From Loripinus fragilis (lineage: Eukaryota > Mollusca > Bivalvia > Lucinida > Lucinidae), in contig OZ026514.1 in assembly GCA_964019695.1 (NCBI GenBank), positions 97,602,345 to 97,666,344 of the forward strand: DNA of 64,000 nt, written 5' to 3'. The number at the start of each line of letters is the position of its first letter. The first letter of the stretch is position 1. Positions 32,521 through 44,447 of this stretch are shown piece by piece. The position numbers and the translations under genes are program-made. The notes beneath the pieces are model-generated. The model saw only the letters and a list, made by a program, of their open reading frames with translations. It made no database searches and was not told where the DNA came from.

Positions 32521-34896
32521 TACAGCCATGTTCACCTTGGTTCAATTGGTAGTTTCTTATGCTGCTTTTACACTATCTTGGGAATGTGTAGATACAGCCA
32601 TGTTCACCTAGGTTCAATTGGTAGTTTCTTATGCTGCTTTCACACTATCTTTGGAATGTGCAGATACAGTCATGTTCACCTTGGTTCAATTGGTAGTTTC
32701 TTATGCTGCTTTCACACTATCTTTGGAATGTGAAGATATAGCCATGTTCACCTTGGTTCAATTGGTAGTTTCTTATGCTGCTTTCACACTATCTTTGGAA
32801 TGTGAAGATACAGTCATGTTCACCTTGGTTCAATTGGTAGTTTCTTATGCTGCTTTCACACAATCTTTGGAATGTGTAGATACAGTCATGTTCACCTTGG
32901 TTCAATTGGTAGTTTCTTATGCTGCTTTAACACTATCTTGGGAATGTGAAAATACAGTCATGTTCACCTAGGTTCAATTGGTAGTTTCTTATGCTGCTTT
33001 CACACTATCTTTGGAATGTGTAGATACAGTCATGTTCACCTTGGTTCAATTGGTAGTTTCTTATGCTGCTTTCACACTATCTTGGGAATGTGAAGATACA
33101 GCCATGTTCATCTTGGTTCAATTGGTAGTTTCTTATGCTGCTTTCACACTATCTTGGGAATGTGTAGATACAGTCCTGTTCACCTTGGTTCAATTGGTAG
33201 TTTCTTATGCTGCTTTCACACTATCTTTGGAATGTGTAGATACAGTCATGTTCACCTTGGTTCAATTGGTAGTTTCTTATGCTGCTTTCACACTATCTTG
33301 GGAATGTGAAGATATAGCCATGTTCACCTTGGTTCAATTGGTAGTTTCTTATGCTGCTTTCACACTATCTTGGGAATGTGTAGATACAGTCATGTTCACC
33401 TTGGTTCCATTGGTAGTTTCTTATGCTGCTTTCACGCTATCTTTGGAATGTGTAGATACAGTCATGTTCACCTTGGTTCAATTGGTAGTTTCTTATGCTG
33501 CTTTCACGCTATCTTGGGAGTGTAAATATACAGCCATGTTCACCTTGGTTTAATTGGTAGTTTCTTATGCTGCTTTTACACTATCTTGGGAATGTGTAGA
33601 TACAGTCATGTTCACCTTGGTTCAATTGGTAGTTTCTTATGCTGCTTTTACACTATCTTGGGAATGTGTAGATACAGTCATGTTCACCTTGGTTCAATTG
33701 GTAGTTTCTTATGCTGCTTTTACACTATCTTGGGAGTGTGTAGATACAGCCATGTTCACCTTGGTTCAATTGGTAGTTTCTTATGCTGCTTTTACACTAT
33801 CTTGGGAATGTGTAGATACAGTCATGTTCACCTTGGTTCAATTGGTAGTTTCTTATGCTGCTTTCACACTATCTTTGGAATGTGTAGATACAGTCATGTT
33901 CACCTTGGTTCAATTGGTAGTTTCTTATGCTGCTTTCACACTATCTTTGGAATGTGAAGATACAGTCATGTTCACCTATGTTCAATTGGTAGTTTCTTAT
34001 GCTGCTTTCACACTATCTTTGGAATGTGTAGATACAGTCATGTTCACCTTGGTTCAATTGGTAGTTTCTTATGCTGCTTTAACTTTATCTTGGGAAAGTG
34101 AAGATACAGCCATGTTCACTTTGGTTCAATTGGTAGTTTCTTATGCTGCTTTCACACTATCTTTGGAATGTGTAGATACAGTCATGTTCACCTTGGTTCA
34201 ATTGGTAGTTTCTTATGCTGCTTTCACACTATCTTTGGAATGTGAAGATACAGTCATGTTCACCTATGTTCAATTGGTAGTTTCTTATGCTGCTTTCACA
34301 CTATCTTTGGAATGTGTAGATACAGTCATGTTCACCTTGGTTCAATTGGTAGTTTCTTATGCTGCTTTAACACTATCTTGGGAATGTGAAGATACAGCCA
34401 TGTTCACCTTGGTTCAATTGGTAGTTTCTTATGCTGCTTTCACACTATCTTTGGAATGTGTAGATACAGTCATGTTCACCTTGGTTCAATTGGTAGTTTC
34501 TTATGCTGCTTTCACACTATCTTGGGAATGTGAAGATACAGCCATGTTCACCTTGGTTCAATTGGTAGTTTCTTATGCTGCTTTCACACTATCTTTGGAA
34601 TGTGTAGATACAGTCATGTTCACCTTGGTTCAATTTGTAGTTCCTTATGCTGCTTTCACACTATCTTTGGAATGTGTAGATACAGTCATGTTCACCTTGG
34701 TTCAATTGGTAGTTTCTTATGCTGCTTTCACACTATCTTGGGTATGTGTAGATACAGCCATGTTCACCTTGGTTCAATTGGTAGTTTCTTATGCTGCTTT
34801 CACACTATCTTTGGAATGTGTAGATACAGTCATGTTCACCTTAGTTTAATTGGTAGTTTCTTATGCTGTTTTCATTCTATCTTGGGAATGTGAAGA
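32521..34896 (+). repeat. 72-bp minisatellite, about 33 head-to-tail copies
   Basis: The unit begins TACAGTCATGTTCACCTTGG. Copies differ at a few recurring sites: GTC/GCC, GTA/GAA, TTTGG/TTGGG. Because 72 is a multiple of three, long frames stay open (up to 431 residues) as repeats of VQLVVSYAAFTLSLECVDTV-like units. Frames are cut by TAG or TAA at about 32608, 32968, 33550 and 34846, and another frame is open too. Most unit-to-unit changes alter amino acids, so coding selection is not evident. I call it a satellite, not a gene. Confidence 0.85.
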
Positions 34897-35177
34897 TTTT
34901 ATCAAATTTTGATACTACTCGACAAAGTCGAAGAACATGTTTAACTGGCCGTGAGAAAAATATTGTAAATGCAGAAATTTTCGCGAACAGCGTTAAAAGT
35001 CATATTTGCCAAGTAAAAAAAATCGCGATTAAGGCATGATTTACCTACATCAGTAAAGGACAAAGAGTTTTCGCCATTTTGCGAGAGTTTTATTTTCGCG
35101 AAATTTAGAGAAAATAAAACCCTCGCGAAAATTCCCGAATTTACAGCAACTGTACAGTATAAATGCCAACCGACAGT
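34897..35177. other. Short spacer before LINE copy 3
   Basis: Contains a TTTCGCG-rich segment with AAAACCCTCGCGAAAATTCC near 35117 and its partial complement near 35083. No gene is seen. Confidence 0.4.
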
Positions 35178-35500
35178 TTGTTTGTTTGTTTGGTTCTTAA
35201 CGACGCATCAACCCTTGTGGGTCATTAGCGTCAGTCGGTATTAAACTAAACATGATGAAGATGGAAAAAGTAAAAATTTATAGGATAAAATAAAAGGAAA
35301 GATGATAACGAGTTTGTATAATGATAATTAGTTGCAATACAATTGTTGACAGGAGAGACCACGTACAATATCTGACAGTTTCAAAGAGCTTTTCAGATAA
35401 CTGTACATGTTCTTTAACTGAACAGAATACAACATTAAAAAAAAATCTGTATTATGGTCTGATACAAATGTAAAACAAAACATGATTTTAAAAATAGCAA

Positions 35501-38500
35501 TTAGATTTTGTTAAAAAGATTTATATGTCTTAAAAATGTCATAATACTATCAATATGTATATCTTGAAATAATTCTTTCATGTTATCAACATGGAAGCAA
35601 TTATTTCTTACTTGTGCAAAATCGCCACATTCCAAGAGGAAGTGACGTACAGTGAATGGTGCGTCGCAACCAACACATTGTGGGTGCTCTTCACCTTGTA
35701 GTAAGTATGAATGAGTGACTCTTGTATGACCTAAGCGGAGTCGAGCTAAAACTACTTCTTCTCTTCTAATGTTTCGAACAACTGATTGATATTAACCAAT
35801 AGTTGGTTTGATGTCAAGAAGCTTATTACCAATGCTGTTATTCCATGAAGTTTGCCATTCTTCCAAGATATATTTATTAATAGATGGCTTAAAATTTGAA
35901 AATGGAATTTTAAAAGAAGTTGGTTCTAATGAAAGCGATGTTTTTGTTTGCTTATCTACCATCTCATTCCCTTGGATACCTATAAGACTAGGAATCCAAC
36001 AGAGAGCAATTTCTTTATAAGCTAAAAGCTAATGACATTTTTCTAAAAGTTTCTGAATCTGTGGGTTCTTTGAACTGGTATGGTTCATTGCTTTCAATAC
36101 AGAAAGCGAGTCAGAAAATATAATAAATTTATTGTTAGCATCACAAGTGCTAATGAAATCTAAAGCTAGGTCAATTGCTTTGGCTTCAGCAGTGAAAATT
36201 GACGAATCGTCAGGTATACGTTGCATATTACTATGGTTGTCTGATATAACAGCACAACCAACCTTTGAGTCTTCCTTTGATCCATCAGTATAAATTTGTT
36301 GGTAATTCTTATAACGACTTTGCATTTTTCTGAAATCATCTTTTAATATGTATGGATTTGATTCAGATTTTTCCCAGAATGTAAATCAAAAAGAATTTCA
36401 GGTGGTTTCATACACCAAGCTGGAATATTTGGTGTAAAATGTTTTTCAATATTTTGTGGTTTGATATTGGCAGATTCTAAGAGTGGTGAAATTCAGACGC
36501 CAAATGATTTAATAGCTTTAGGTTTTTGTTCATATAAATCAACATAATTTGGTGGGAATGTTATTTCATGAGCAGGATTTGATGGGTTAGCAGCAAGTCT
36601 TATAGCATATTGCAAAGAGAGTTTCTCTCTTCGTGAGTATAGTGATGGTTCATCTGCTTCCACATAGAGACTAGCAACAGGAGAAGTTCTAAAAGCCCCT
36701 AAAGCTAATCTAAGTCCTTGGTTATGTATAGGATCAAGCATTTGAAGATATGATTTTCGTGCAGAGCCATATATAATACAGCCATAGTCTAATTTTGACC
36801 GGACTAGAGACCGATAAAGCTTGAGAAGTGTAGTTCGGTCTGCACCCCAAGACGTATGGGAGAGCACTTTTAAAAGATTCAATGCTTTTAAACATGTAGC
36901 TTTGAGATATTTAATATGGGGTATAAAACTGAGTTTTCTATCAAATAAAATGCCAAGGAATTTAGATTCCTCAACAACTGGAATAGGTGATCCATATAAA
37001 TGTAAAACTGGATCATCATGTTGCTTGCGCAACTGACAGAAATGTACACACTGTGTTTTTGATTTGGAAAACTTAAAACCATTGCTTAATGCCCAATTTT
37101 CAATCTTATTTAAATTTTGTTGCAGTTGGCGTTCAATCGTCGCCATGCTTTTTGAGCGATAACAGATACAGAAGTCATCGACATATAATGAGCAATCAGT
37201 AAGATTACCTAAACATTTCACAATATCATTAATTTTAATGCTAAAAAGTGTTGTAGATAGAACGCCCCCTTGAGGTACTATGCTCCTGGTCATAATAGTC
37301 AGACAGAGAGGAGCCAACTCGGACTTGCATGGTGCAGTCTGCAAGGAAGTTTTCAACGAATGTAGGAAGTCTACCTCTTAATCCTAATTTGTGGATATCT
37401 TTTAAAATGCCATATCTCCACGTGGTATCATAAGCTTTTTTCCAAATCAAAAAACACAGCAACTACATGTTCCTTTTTAATAAAGGCATCATGTATGAAG
37501 GTTTCCAATCTAACTAAATTATCAGTTGTACTGCGGTCAGATCTGAAACCAGACTGGAACCGCAATATATGATTATTGGATTCTAAAAACCAAGTAAGTC
37601 TTTTATTTATCATTCTTTCAAGTGTTTTACATAGACAACTTGTTAAAGCTATAGGTCTATAATTATTAGGTTCCGCAGGATCTTTCCCAGGTTTGGGAAT
37701 TGGGATTATGGTTGCTAAGGTCCAATCTTCTGGAAATTTACCAGTAGTCCAAATGTAATTAAATATATTCAAAAGGGTTTCAAGAGAATTCTCTGGGAGA
37801 TGTTTAAGCATTTGATAGTGGATCCCATCAGGACCCGTGGCTGAGTCATGTGATAGTTGAATAGCTTCAACTAATTCATCTAAATTAAAATCTTTGTTAT
37901 AAATTTCATTATTTTGTGATTTAAAATTCAATTTAACTTTTTCTTGTTCGGTTTTAATCTTTCTGAAGGATTCAGGAATGATGATGAATTGTGACAAAAA
38001 GTTTCTCCTAAAGTGTCAGCAATGTCTGTTTTTGAAGTTGCTTTGCTGTCAGTACCCACCATGTTTAAATGTGTGTAACTGGGGGATTTGTTTTTTCCAG
38101 AGATTTTTCTTATCATATCCCAAACCTTTTTAATATGTGTTTTATGATTGATTTTCGAAACATAAGATCTCCATGAATTACGCTTCGAAAGTTTAATTGT
38201 TCTACGGGCTTTAGCTCTAAATACTTTGATGTCATTGAAATTGTTGGTATTTGGAGATCTTTTGAATTTAGATAGAGCTTGTTTGCGCTGTTTAATTGCT
38301 TCTTTACAGTCGTCATTGTACCATGGATTAATTTTAGTTGGATTTGTCGAAGTTTGAGGAATACATTCTTTAGATATTTCGATAAGAGAAGAGGTAAAAT
38401 CAGATATGGGATCAGAAGATTCTTTGAAGTTTTCTGGCACCAATTTATCAGTGCACAGAGTATTAAATAGATCCCAATTGGCTCTATTTAATTTCCACTT

Positions 38501-39243
38501 TGGATTGTGATCCTCAGTGGAAAAAAGTGTTCTGTTCAATGATGATAGGGAAGTGATCACTATTGTGTTGATCTTCACATACAGACCAATTATAATCAAG
38601 AAACAGTGATGGATGACAGAAGGAAAGATCAATAGATGTAAAAGACTTTGTACTTGGAGAATGATAAGTATAAGACTTATCATTCATAATACAAATGTCA
38701 TTCTTTGTAATGAAATTTTCGATAAGTTCACCTCTGGAATCATAGTTTTGACCACCCCAGAGGATATTGTGACCATTGAAGTCACCTAATAAGATATACG
38801 GAGAAGGAAGTTGTTGCAGTAAATTGTCCAAGTGTTGGGAGTTAAGAGAAAACGATGGAGGAATATATACAGAACATATGGTTATTTCTCTGTCTAGAGT
38901 GACAGAAACAGCAGTTGCTTGTAGTTCTGTTTGTAAATCAATCTTTCTTTGTGGGAAAGATGATTTTACAAATATTGAGGCACCACCAGAGGGCCTCAGA
39001 CAATCAGTATGAACATAGTTATATACATTAAAACCTCGTAATGAGATGTTATCATCTGGTTTAAGAAATGTCTCTTGAAAGCAAAATACGGATGGATTAT
39101 ATTCAGAAATCAATAGAGATACTTCATTATAATTAGGTTTCAAACCTCGACAATTCCATTGAATAATTTTATGTTTAAAATCAATACTTAAAATTAATAT
39201 TAAAATGGGTAAAAAAAATAATGGTTAGATTGAAACCCTCCAT
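35501..39243 (-). pseudogene. LINE ORF2 copy 3: endonuclease-RT-RNase H, many lesions
   Basis: It has the same domain order as copy 4, with endonuclease motifs CFQETFL and LGDFNGHN, RT YVDD, and RNase H YTDGS. Lesions seen against copy 4: an extra base in the A-run near 39214 with loss of the second ATG; extra A near 38522; a 7-base loss near 37977; extra T near 37437; 2-base loss near 37279; TGA near 36494; lost T near 36370; TAG near 36030; TAA near 35796. At least nine independent breaks, so it is dead. Confidence 0.92.
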
Positions 39244-39246
39244 TAT

Positions 39247-40605
39247 TTAAGCTAATGGTAATCGTGACAGTGTGCCTTTAGGGAGGTGATCACTGGAAGA
39301 TGGCTCTGTGAAAACCACAGACTCATCGTCCATGACCTCCTCGCCATCTTTTTCAGCAAACACAGAATATGGATTCTTTTCAGCTTGTTTTGCTTTTTCC
39401 ATTTGTTCTTTTTCTTTCTGTGCTTGTTCTTTTTGCCATTGCTGTTTTCTTTCTTCTTTTTGTTGTTTTTTGAGTTTGTCTTTCTCTTCTTTTTTCTTCT
39501 TCTCCTCATCTTTCTTTATCATTTCTAAGGTCGCCCCCTTAAGGGCTGGCCCAGAATGAGAGGAGTTACTTTTTCCTTGTTTAGGAGATGTGTTACGTTT
39601 TTCCTTTTTACCTTGTGTTTTCTCTGTTGTCTGTTTATTTAAGTATTCCGTAAAGCTGTCGTCTGTCTGTGTGGTTTTGTTTTCAGTTTGTGTAGATTTG
39701 TTGCAAGTGCCTGGTTTTACAGCACTTGCATAGGTTTGACCAGTGTAAAATTGTTCGTATTGCTTACGAGCATCAGGAAATGATAGATTGTTTTCACATT
39801 TGATTTTGATAATTTTCTTCTCTTTCTCCCATTGTGGGCATTGCTTTGAGTTTGCAGGATGATCCCCTGAGCAGTTGACACATTTGGCTGGTTTGTCACA
39901 CACGCCAGATGGTGCACAATGTTCAGGCTCACCGCAGTTGCAGCATACAGCGTGTCTACCACATTTATTTTCGTGGTGACCAAACACTTGACAATGGTAG
40001 CACCGAAGTGGGTTTGGTATATAGACATCTACTTTCACTTGCATGAAGCCTATTTTAACAACTGTAGGTAAGTTTGGTGAGTTGAATGTAAGAACATATG
40101 TGTTGGTTAATTTTGTTTCACCATCACGACGTACAGTGATTCTACGTACATCCGTAACTCCCTGTTCAACCATGCCTTCCTTGATATCATCGCTTGTCAC
40201 TCTGCTCAAGGCTGGACAGCGAATAATACCTTTGGATGTGTTCAAGGATGAATGGGGTGTTACGGAGCATTTTAGACCACAAAATGTCTTCATCTGTAGT
40301 AGATTTTTTTCGTGTGACTCTTTTGCACATTGCATCAAAAGATCACCAGACCTTAGATTTTTGATGCTTTTTGGTTTTCCTGCAATACTCATTATTGTTT
40401 TATGTACAACAAACGGAGAAAGAGAAGAAATAGTCTCTCCTTCTTTTTCTGAATGGATTATTAAAAATCTGGGTACATAAGGTTTTTTGGTTGAGGTAGA
40501 CGAACTTGACGAACTTGAATTAGTTGGTTGAGAAACTGGGTACGAGTTTTCAGAGTCAGTATCTGAATTTGCTATGTGACGTTTTTTTGCTTTTTGTTTA
40601 GCCAT
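39247..40605 (-). CDS. LINE ORF1 copy 3: intact zinc-knuckle protein, 452 aa
   Basis: An unbroken minus-strand frame from ATG (MAKQKAKKRH) to TAA. Residues 1-40 are basic and Ser-rich. About 40-210 is the conserved ORF1 core (PYVPRFLIIHS, SLSPFVVHKTIMSIAGKPK, TSKGIIRCPALS, GVTDVRRITVRRDG). About 212-275 holds three zinc knuckles (CYHCQVFGHHENKC, CCNCGEPEHCAPSGVC, CVNCSGDHPANSKQC). About 375-420 is a Lys/Glu/Gln-rich stretch that would form a coiled coil. Family role: binds element RNA and chaperones reverse transcription. It differs from copy 4 by two small in-frame indels and scattered substitutions. The adjoining ORF2 is ruined. Confidence 0.9.
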   Translation of the reverse strand: MAKQKAKKRHIANSDTDSENSYPVSQPTNSSSSSSSTSTKKPYVPRFLIIHSEKEGETISSLSPFVVHKTIMSIAGKPKSIKNLRSGDLLMQCAKESHEKNLLQMKTFCGLKCSVTPHSSLNTSKGIIRCPALSRVTSDDIKEGMVEQGVTDVRRITVRRDGETKLTNTYVLTFNSPNLPTVVKIGFMQVKVDVYIPNPLRCYHCQVFGHHENKCGRHAVCCNCGEPEHCAPSGVCDKPAKCVNCSGDHPANSKQCPQWEKEKKIIKIKCENNLSFPDARKQYEQFYTGQTYASAVKPGTCNKSTQTENKTTQTDDSFTEYLNKQTTEKTQGKKEKRNTSPKQGKSNSSHSGPALKGATLEMIKKDEEKKKKEEKDKLKKQQKEERKQQWQKEQAQKEKEQMEKAKQAEKNPYSVFAEKDGEEVMDDESVVFTEPSSSDHLPKGTLSRLPLA

Positions 40606-41170
40606 GTAGTTTAGTTGTTTGATTCATCCTCCATGCTCCCCACCCACCGTGGAGCCCAACAAGGGAGCACTTTAATGGAGTGGATTTCCGATCTCCAGTG
40701 CTAGAGATACATAGAAGGTATACTTGCACAAATAGAATCTGCACAATTGACCCGTTAAGCCACTGCCTTCCAGGATTATTTTATAAAAGAAAGAAAGTTT
40801 AAGATAATGGACACATGGTTGGCATCAGAACGATACTATAGAACGAAGATATAAGAAATATTTTTTTACATTTTCAGAATCCTGGGGCTTAGCATGACAA
40901 AGCCGATTAGAAACACCGGGCCGTGTTTCCACCTCAGTCTACCCCGTCAAAGAGGCCAAAGAGACGTGTTGAGTCATACAGAATTTATAAACGTCCATAT
41001 TCTGCATGCTCTCAGTCTTCCAGGCCATCCCCTTCGAGTTACGAGAAAGCCACCCACGGCAGACTGGTGGGTCCTACTCTTAGCACTCCCAGAGGATACA
41101 ATAATTACAATCAATATCGTCCCCTGTGTGAAGTGTGCCCCAGAGACCGCGACAAGGTGGTAGGGACTCT
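40606..41170 (-). promoter_or_regulatory. LINE 5' UTR, copy 3 (presumed internal promoter)
   Basis: Shared with copies 2 and 4. The antisense strand holds an open frame of 98 codons from about 40923, without an ATG start, rich in Ser/Pro/Arg/Tyr (SKRPKRRVESYRIYKR). It is preceded by TTTTTTTACATTTTCAG near 40862-40878, a good splice-acceptor consensus. Whether the frame is used is unknown. Confidence 0.55.
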
Positions 41171-41569
41171 CCAGGGCCAGCCGACAGTGACCAATTCTTG
41201 CAAATCCACTACAAATTAATGGAATGGGTAGCAATATTTAAATATTTTCTTTTGAATAGAAGCACTAAGTCTTATTAGTGCTTTTAAATACTAGAAAATG
41301 GTAAACATACATTAAGGTGATACAGGACCCATGTCAAAAGATAACGGAGTGTTTTATAAAAGTACGTTATCTTTATTTATTGTCTTAAAACATACAAGTA
41401 TTGGCGGTCACAAAAAATATCATTTATGAACACATCTGTATGACCAAATATATTTTGACGACCTGGTCTAGTTTCACCCCTCAATACATTCCGAGTTATA
41501 CCTGGTCAGACAATTCTGGATAGAAAAGTTAATATTCACGCGTATTCATTGTATGTACTATAAGCTGAT

Positions 41570-41675
41570 AAAGTGTCTTGCCCCATGACACAACATTATG
41601 ACTCTGGTGATTCACAAGTTAGCAATCCTTCGATCCCTTGAGTAGCACTCTACTAACTGAGCCACTGTGTTTCTT
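41570..41675 (-). mobile_element. Degenerate tRNA-derived SINE remnant (unit A)
   Basis: On the minus strand CAGTGGCTCAGTTAGTAGAGTG resembles an A box, and a B-box-like GGATCGAAGGATTGC follows. CATGGGGCAAGACAC matches the SINE body motif GAGCAAGACAC. The tail is not recognisable. Confidence 0.5.
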
Positions 41676-41764
41676 ATGTCCATTATATTTGTAAATATGA
41701 CGTCATGGGTGGGAGGACTGCCATTTTTAGCAACATATTGGACACTCACCGAATGCTGGGCGTG

Positions 41765-42165
41765 CCTTTGCGCTATTTTTAGCTAGCCAGTGGGGAGCTT
41801 TTTGACTGATGCTTATTTTGTATATATATGCATACTGTGAATAATCTAATATGGCCGTTCACATATGCATGCTTGTCTAAAGCACTAACTAACTGCCTTT
41901 ATGAAAAGAACTTAACTCCTGTATCATCCCTTCTTTACCCATTCCCGCAGTGGTAGAATGCCCAGCCTTTGCGCTATTTTTAGCTAACCAGTGGGGAGTT
42001 TTTTGACTGATGCTTATTTTGTATATATATGCATACTGTGAATAATATAATATGGCCGTTCACATATGCATGCTTGTCTTAGCACTAACTAACTGCCTAT
42101 ATGAAAAGAACTTAATTCCTGTATCATCCCTTCTTTACCCATTCCCGCAGTGGTAGAATGTTCAA
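41765..42165. repeat. Tandem duplication of about 200 bp (unit A)
   Basis: Two copies begin CCTTTGCGCTATTTTTAGCT at 41765 and 41966. Each ends in CCATTCCCGCAGTGGTAGAATG, an A-box-like string. Small differences (CTAAAGCAC versus CTTAGCAC) show that they are not recent. Confidence 0.8.
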
Positions 42166-42479
42166 CTTGAGACCAAGAAGTCCCTGATTTAAGCCCTTTT
42201 GCTCAACTCAACTCAAAATATCTTTATTCTCTCAAAGTCATTAAGACAATACGAGGAACTAAATAAAACAAAAAAAAGCAGAAAGCGGTAGGCATGTGAT
42301 ACACAACAGTTCAAAGTACACTTGTAACAACCAGCTAAGTAGACAGAAGGATATAAAGAAGCAAGAATGGTAATAGAAGTAACAAAGTTAACAAATATAT
42401 TATCGTCTTTGAATAAACAATATACTTTAGAGACTTTTGTCTAACTTATAAGAAAAAAAAACATGTCATCGGGAAACAA

Positions 42480-42531
42480 GATAGAAAGATAGATAGATAG
42501 ATAGATTGATAGATAGATATATAGATAGATT

Positions 42532-42617
<86 letters not shown>

Positions 42618-42773
42618 ATTGTGTTACAACAATAAGTAGGAATGTTATGCAAACGGATAAATAGATAGATGTAATTGTGTTTCATTAATAAGTAGACATG
42701 TTATGTAAACGGATAGATAGATAGATAGATGTAATTGTGTTTCAATAATAAGTATACATGTTATGTAAACGCA

Positions 42774-42809
<36 letters not shown>

Positions 42810-42930
42810 TAGATTGATAGATAGATGTAATTGTGTTTTAATAATAAGCAGACATTATGTAAACGAATAGATGTATGGATGGATAGATAGATAGATAGAT
42901 ATATAGATAGATAGATAGATGGATAGATTT
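42480..42930. repeat. GATA/GACA microsatellite cluster with interspersed 55-bp units (unit A)
   Basis: Runs of GATA and GACA alternate with four copies of a segment like TGTAATTGTGTTTCAATAATAAG..ACATGTTATGTAAACG. The GACA run is longer here than in unit B and lacks the GACT interruption seen there. Confidence 0.88.
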
Positions 42931-43234
42931 GGCAAGTTATTTAAAACATTTGACTTGACCGAGGAAAATCAAATCCGCACAACCAAATTTCATATTTTAC
43001 ACGAAAGGTGACTAGCAGCTAGCAAGCAACATGTGTACTGTAAGATACCTCGACTCACGAACAGTCAGATCACGCTTTCTCTACCTGTCAAATAATGAGT
43101 ACTGTGAGAGCACGCGAATAACGTGGAGTTTTCCATGAACGAAACTAAAGCACATTTGTTGTAGTACTGTAGTTTTAAGTATGTCGGGGTTATAATTTTG
43201 CATGGATTAATTCTACAGAATTGTAAGTAGGCAA

Positions 43235-43446
43235 AGTCGGGTATATTCAGACAGACGGCTTAATTCGGACAGCCACCTTGTTTGTTTCATAGTTCAATAT
43301 TCAATTATTGGAGTAAAAATAAATTAACTAAGCAAACAGTGAAAATCCTGATGAGACGGCTTATAAGGAGCGGTCTCATCTGGATATCCACTGTTTGCAA
43401 GTGTGTGTCCGAATTTACCTGATGTCCGAATTTACCCAACATTACC
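43235..43446. mobile_element. Small foldback element (unit A)
   Basis: GCAAACAGTG and CACTGTTTGC flank a GATGAGACGGC/GCGGTCTCATC hairpin (43335-43400). The outer ends carry GTCGGGTATATTC.GACAG and TCCGAATTTACCCAAC as imperfect inverted repeats. It is non-coding. Confidence 0.55.
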
Positions 43447-44369
43447 CTATACATTTATAGGATACTCTTTCTACAGTATGGCGTTATGAATATGGCCACA
43501 AAGTGAATATACTTGTGTCTTGAGAATGCTAATATTTTGACATCAAATTGTATGGGCTGGTGCGTGACATAAAATAATTGATCAGGTATTCCGAAAATCT
43601 TTTTGATGCCTTCAGACATGGATGCCTTATTGCGAAACAATTTTCCTATATCTCAACTGGAATATACGTGTAAGTATTTAGTGGGTACTAAACAGACCAG
43701 TCTCGATGAGACGGTTCATTTGAGTATCTAGAAAATTATGCTTAAGTTAGTTGATGGGTAAGAAAATTTACAAACATTGTGTTTGTAATCTAGACTTATC
43801 TCTATACCTGGTTTCGCTGTCAAATCATGTATTGCGACGCATCCAGGGAGCACCACAATAAATGTTTGTGCGCTTATTCACGCTCTTTCTCTCAATGCTT
43901 TTAGACCAACACCAATCCTCTATATTTATCAGCTGAAATATATGCTGTATGTCCTTGAAAAAAACATCTCACTGAGACAAATCTTTCTTCTCGATGAGAC
44001 GGTTTTATTCGAGTACACACAACAAATGTTTCTGTTTCAGTTGATGTTAATGAGGTTACACTCATAATTCTTGTTTGTCTGGATATTTTCGATCGCAGTC
44101 TGCAGGAAATGCCGTCATTACGCTACTCATTGGAGATGGCTGTACACGAGACGCCTCCAATGAGCACCATAATATACGTTCGAATAATTCAATGAAAAGG
44201 GCACTTATAAAAAGGGCCAGCCATTTCTGACTTATGAGACACCTCAACTTGTCACATTTACTTCCCAAATCCCATCCGTTTGCCAGGCACCAGGCAGGCT
44301 AGGAATTGGTAACCATTACGTTTAACTAGCTGGCGGCTCACCAACCGGTCATATCAGAACGAACCCCAA

Positions 44370-44447
44370 TGTCGCCGACACTGGGAATCGAACCTTCGAC
44401 CTCCCGCTCCCAAAGCGGATGCCTTATCCACTAGGCTATCGGGACCT
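44370..44447 (-). mobile_element. tRNA-Pro-like SINE head or tRNA pseudogene (unit A)
   Basis: On the minus strand it reads GGTCCCGATAGCCTAGTGGA, then CCGC-TTTGGGA-GCGG, an anticodon arm with TGG (Pro), then GGTTCGATTCC, a B box. The acceptor stem 3' half does not pair with the 5' half and the T stem is weak. It is therefore a tRNA relic, not a working tRNA. The downstream GCCTGCCTGGTGCCTGGC segment may be the SINE body. Confidence 0.55.

Larger units (their letters stand above)
35178..41170 (-). mobile_element. I/Nimb-type LINE, copy 3 (full length, ORF2 broken)
   Basis: A full element of about 6 kb on the minus strand: TTTG tail at 35178, 3' UTR, ORF2 (35501-39243), ORF1 (39247-40605) and 5' UTR to about 41170. 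From 40010 to the right it is almost identical to copy 4. To the left of that point the two differ at about 2 percent of positions. Confidence 0.93.

Noticed and set aside
32618..34849. Long open frames of 117, 191 and 431 codons read as a repeat-containing membrane protein
   Set aside because: They arise because the 72-bp satellite unit is a multiple of three. Stops occur in several units, another frame is open as well, and most unit differences change amino acids.
32521..34896. CRISPR-like array
   Set aside because: Units are contiguous with no unique spacers, and the DNA is eukaryotic.
39286..39559. Phe/Leu/Ser-rich plus-strand frames (also 6690-6932 and 53071-53344)
   Set aside because: These are antisense shadows of the Lys/Glu-rich tail of LINE ORF1.
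42446..42685. Frame with repeated YLSI/CLSV residues (also 56239-56442)
   Set aside because: A translation of the GATA/GACA microsatellite.
44370..44447. Functional tRNA-Pro(TGG) gene on the minus strand
   Set aside because: The anticodon arm and B box are good, but the acceptor stem does not pair and the T stem is weak; better explained as a SINE head or relic.
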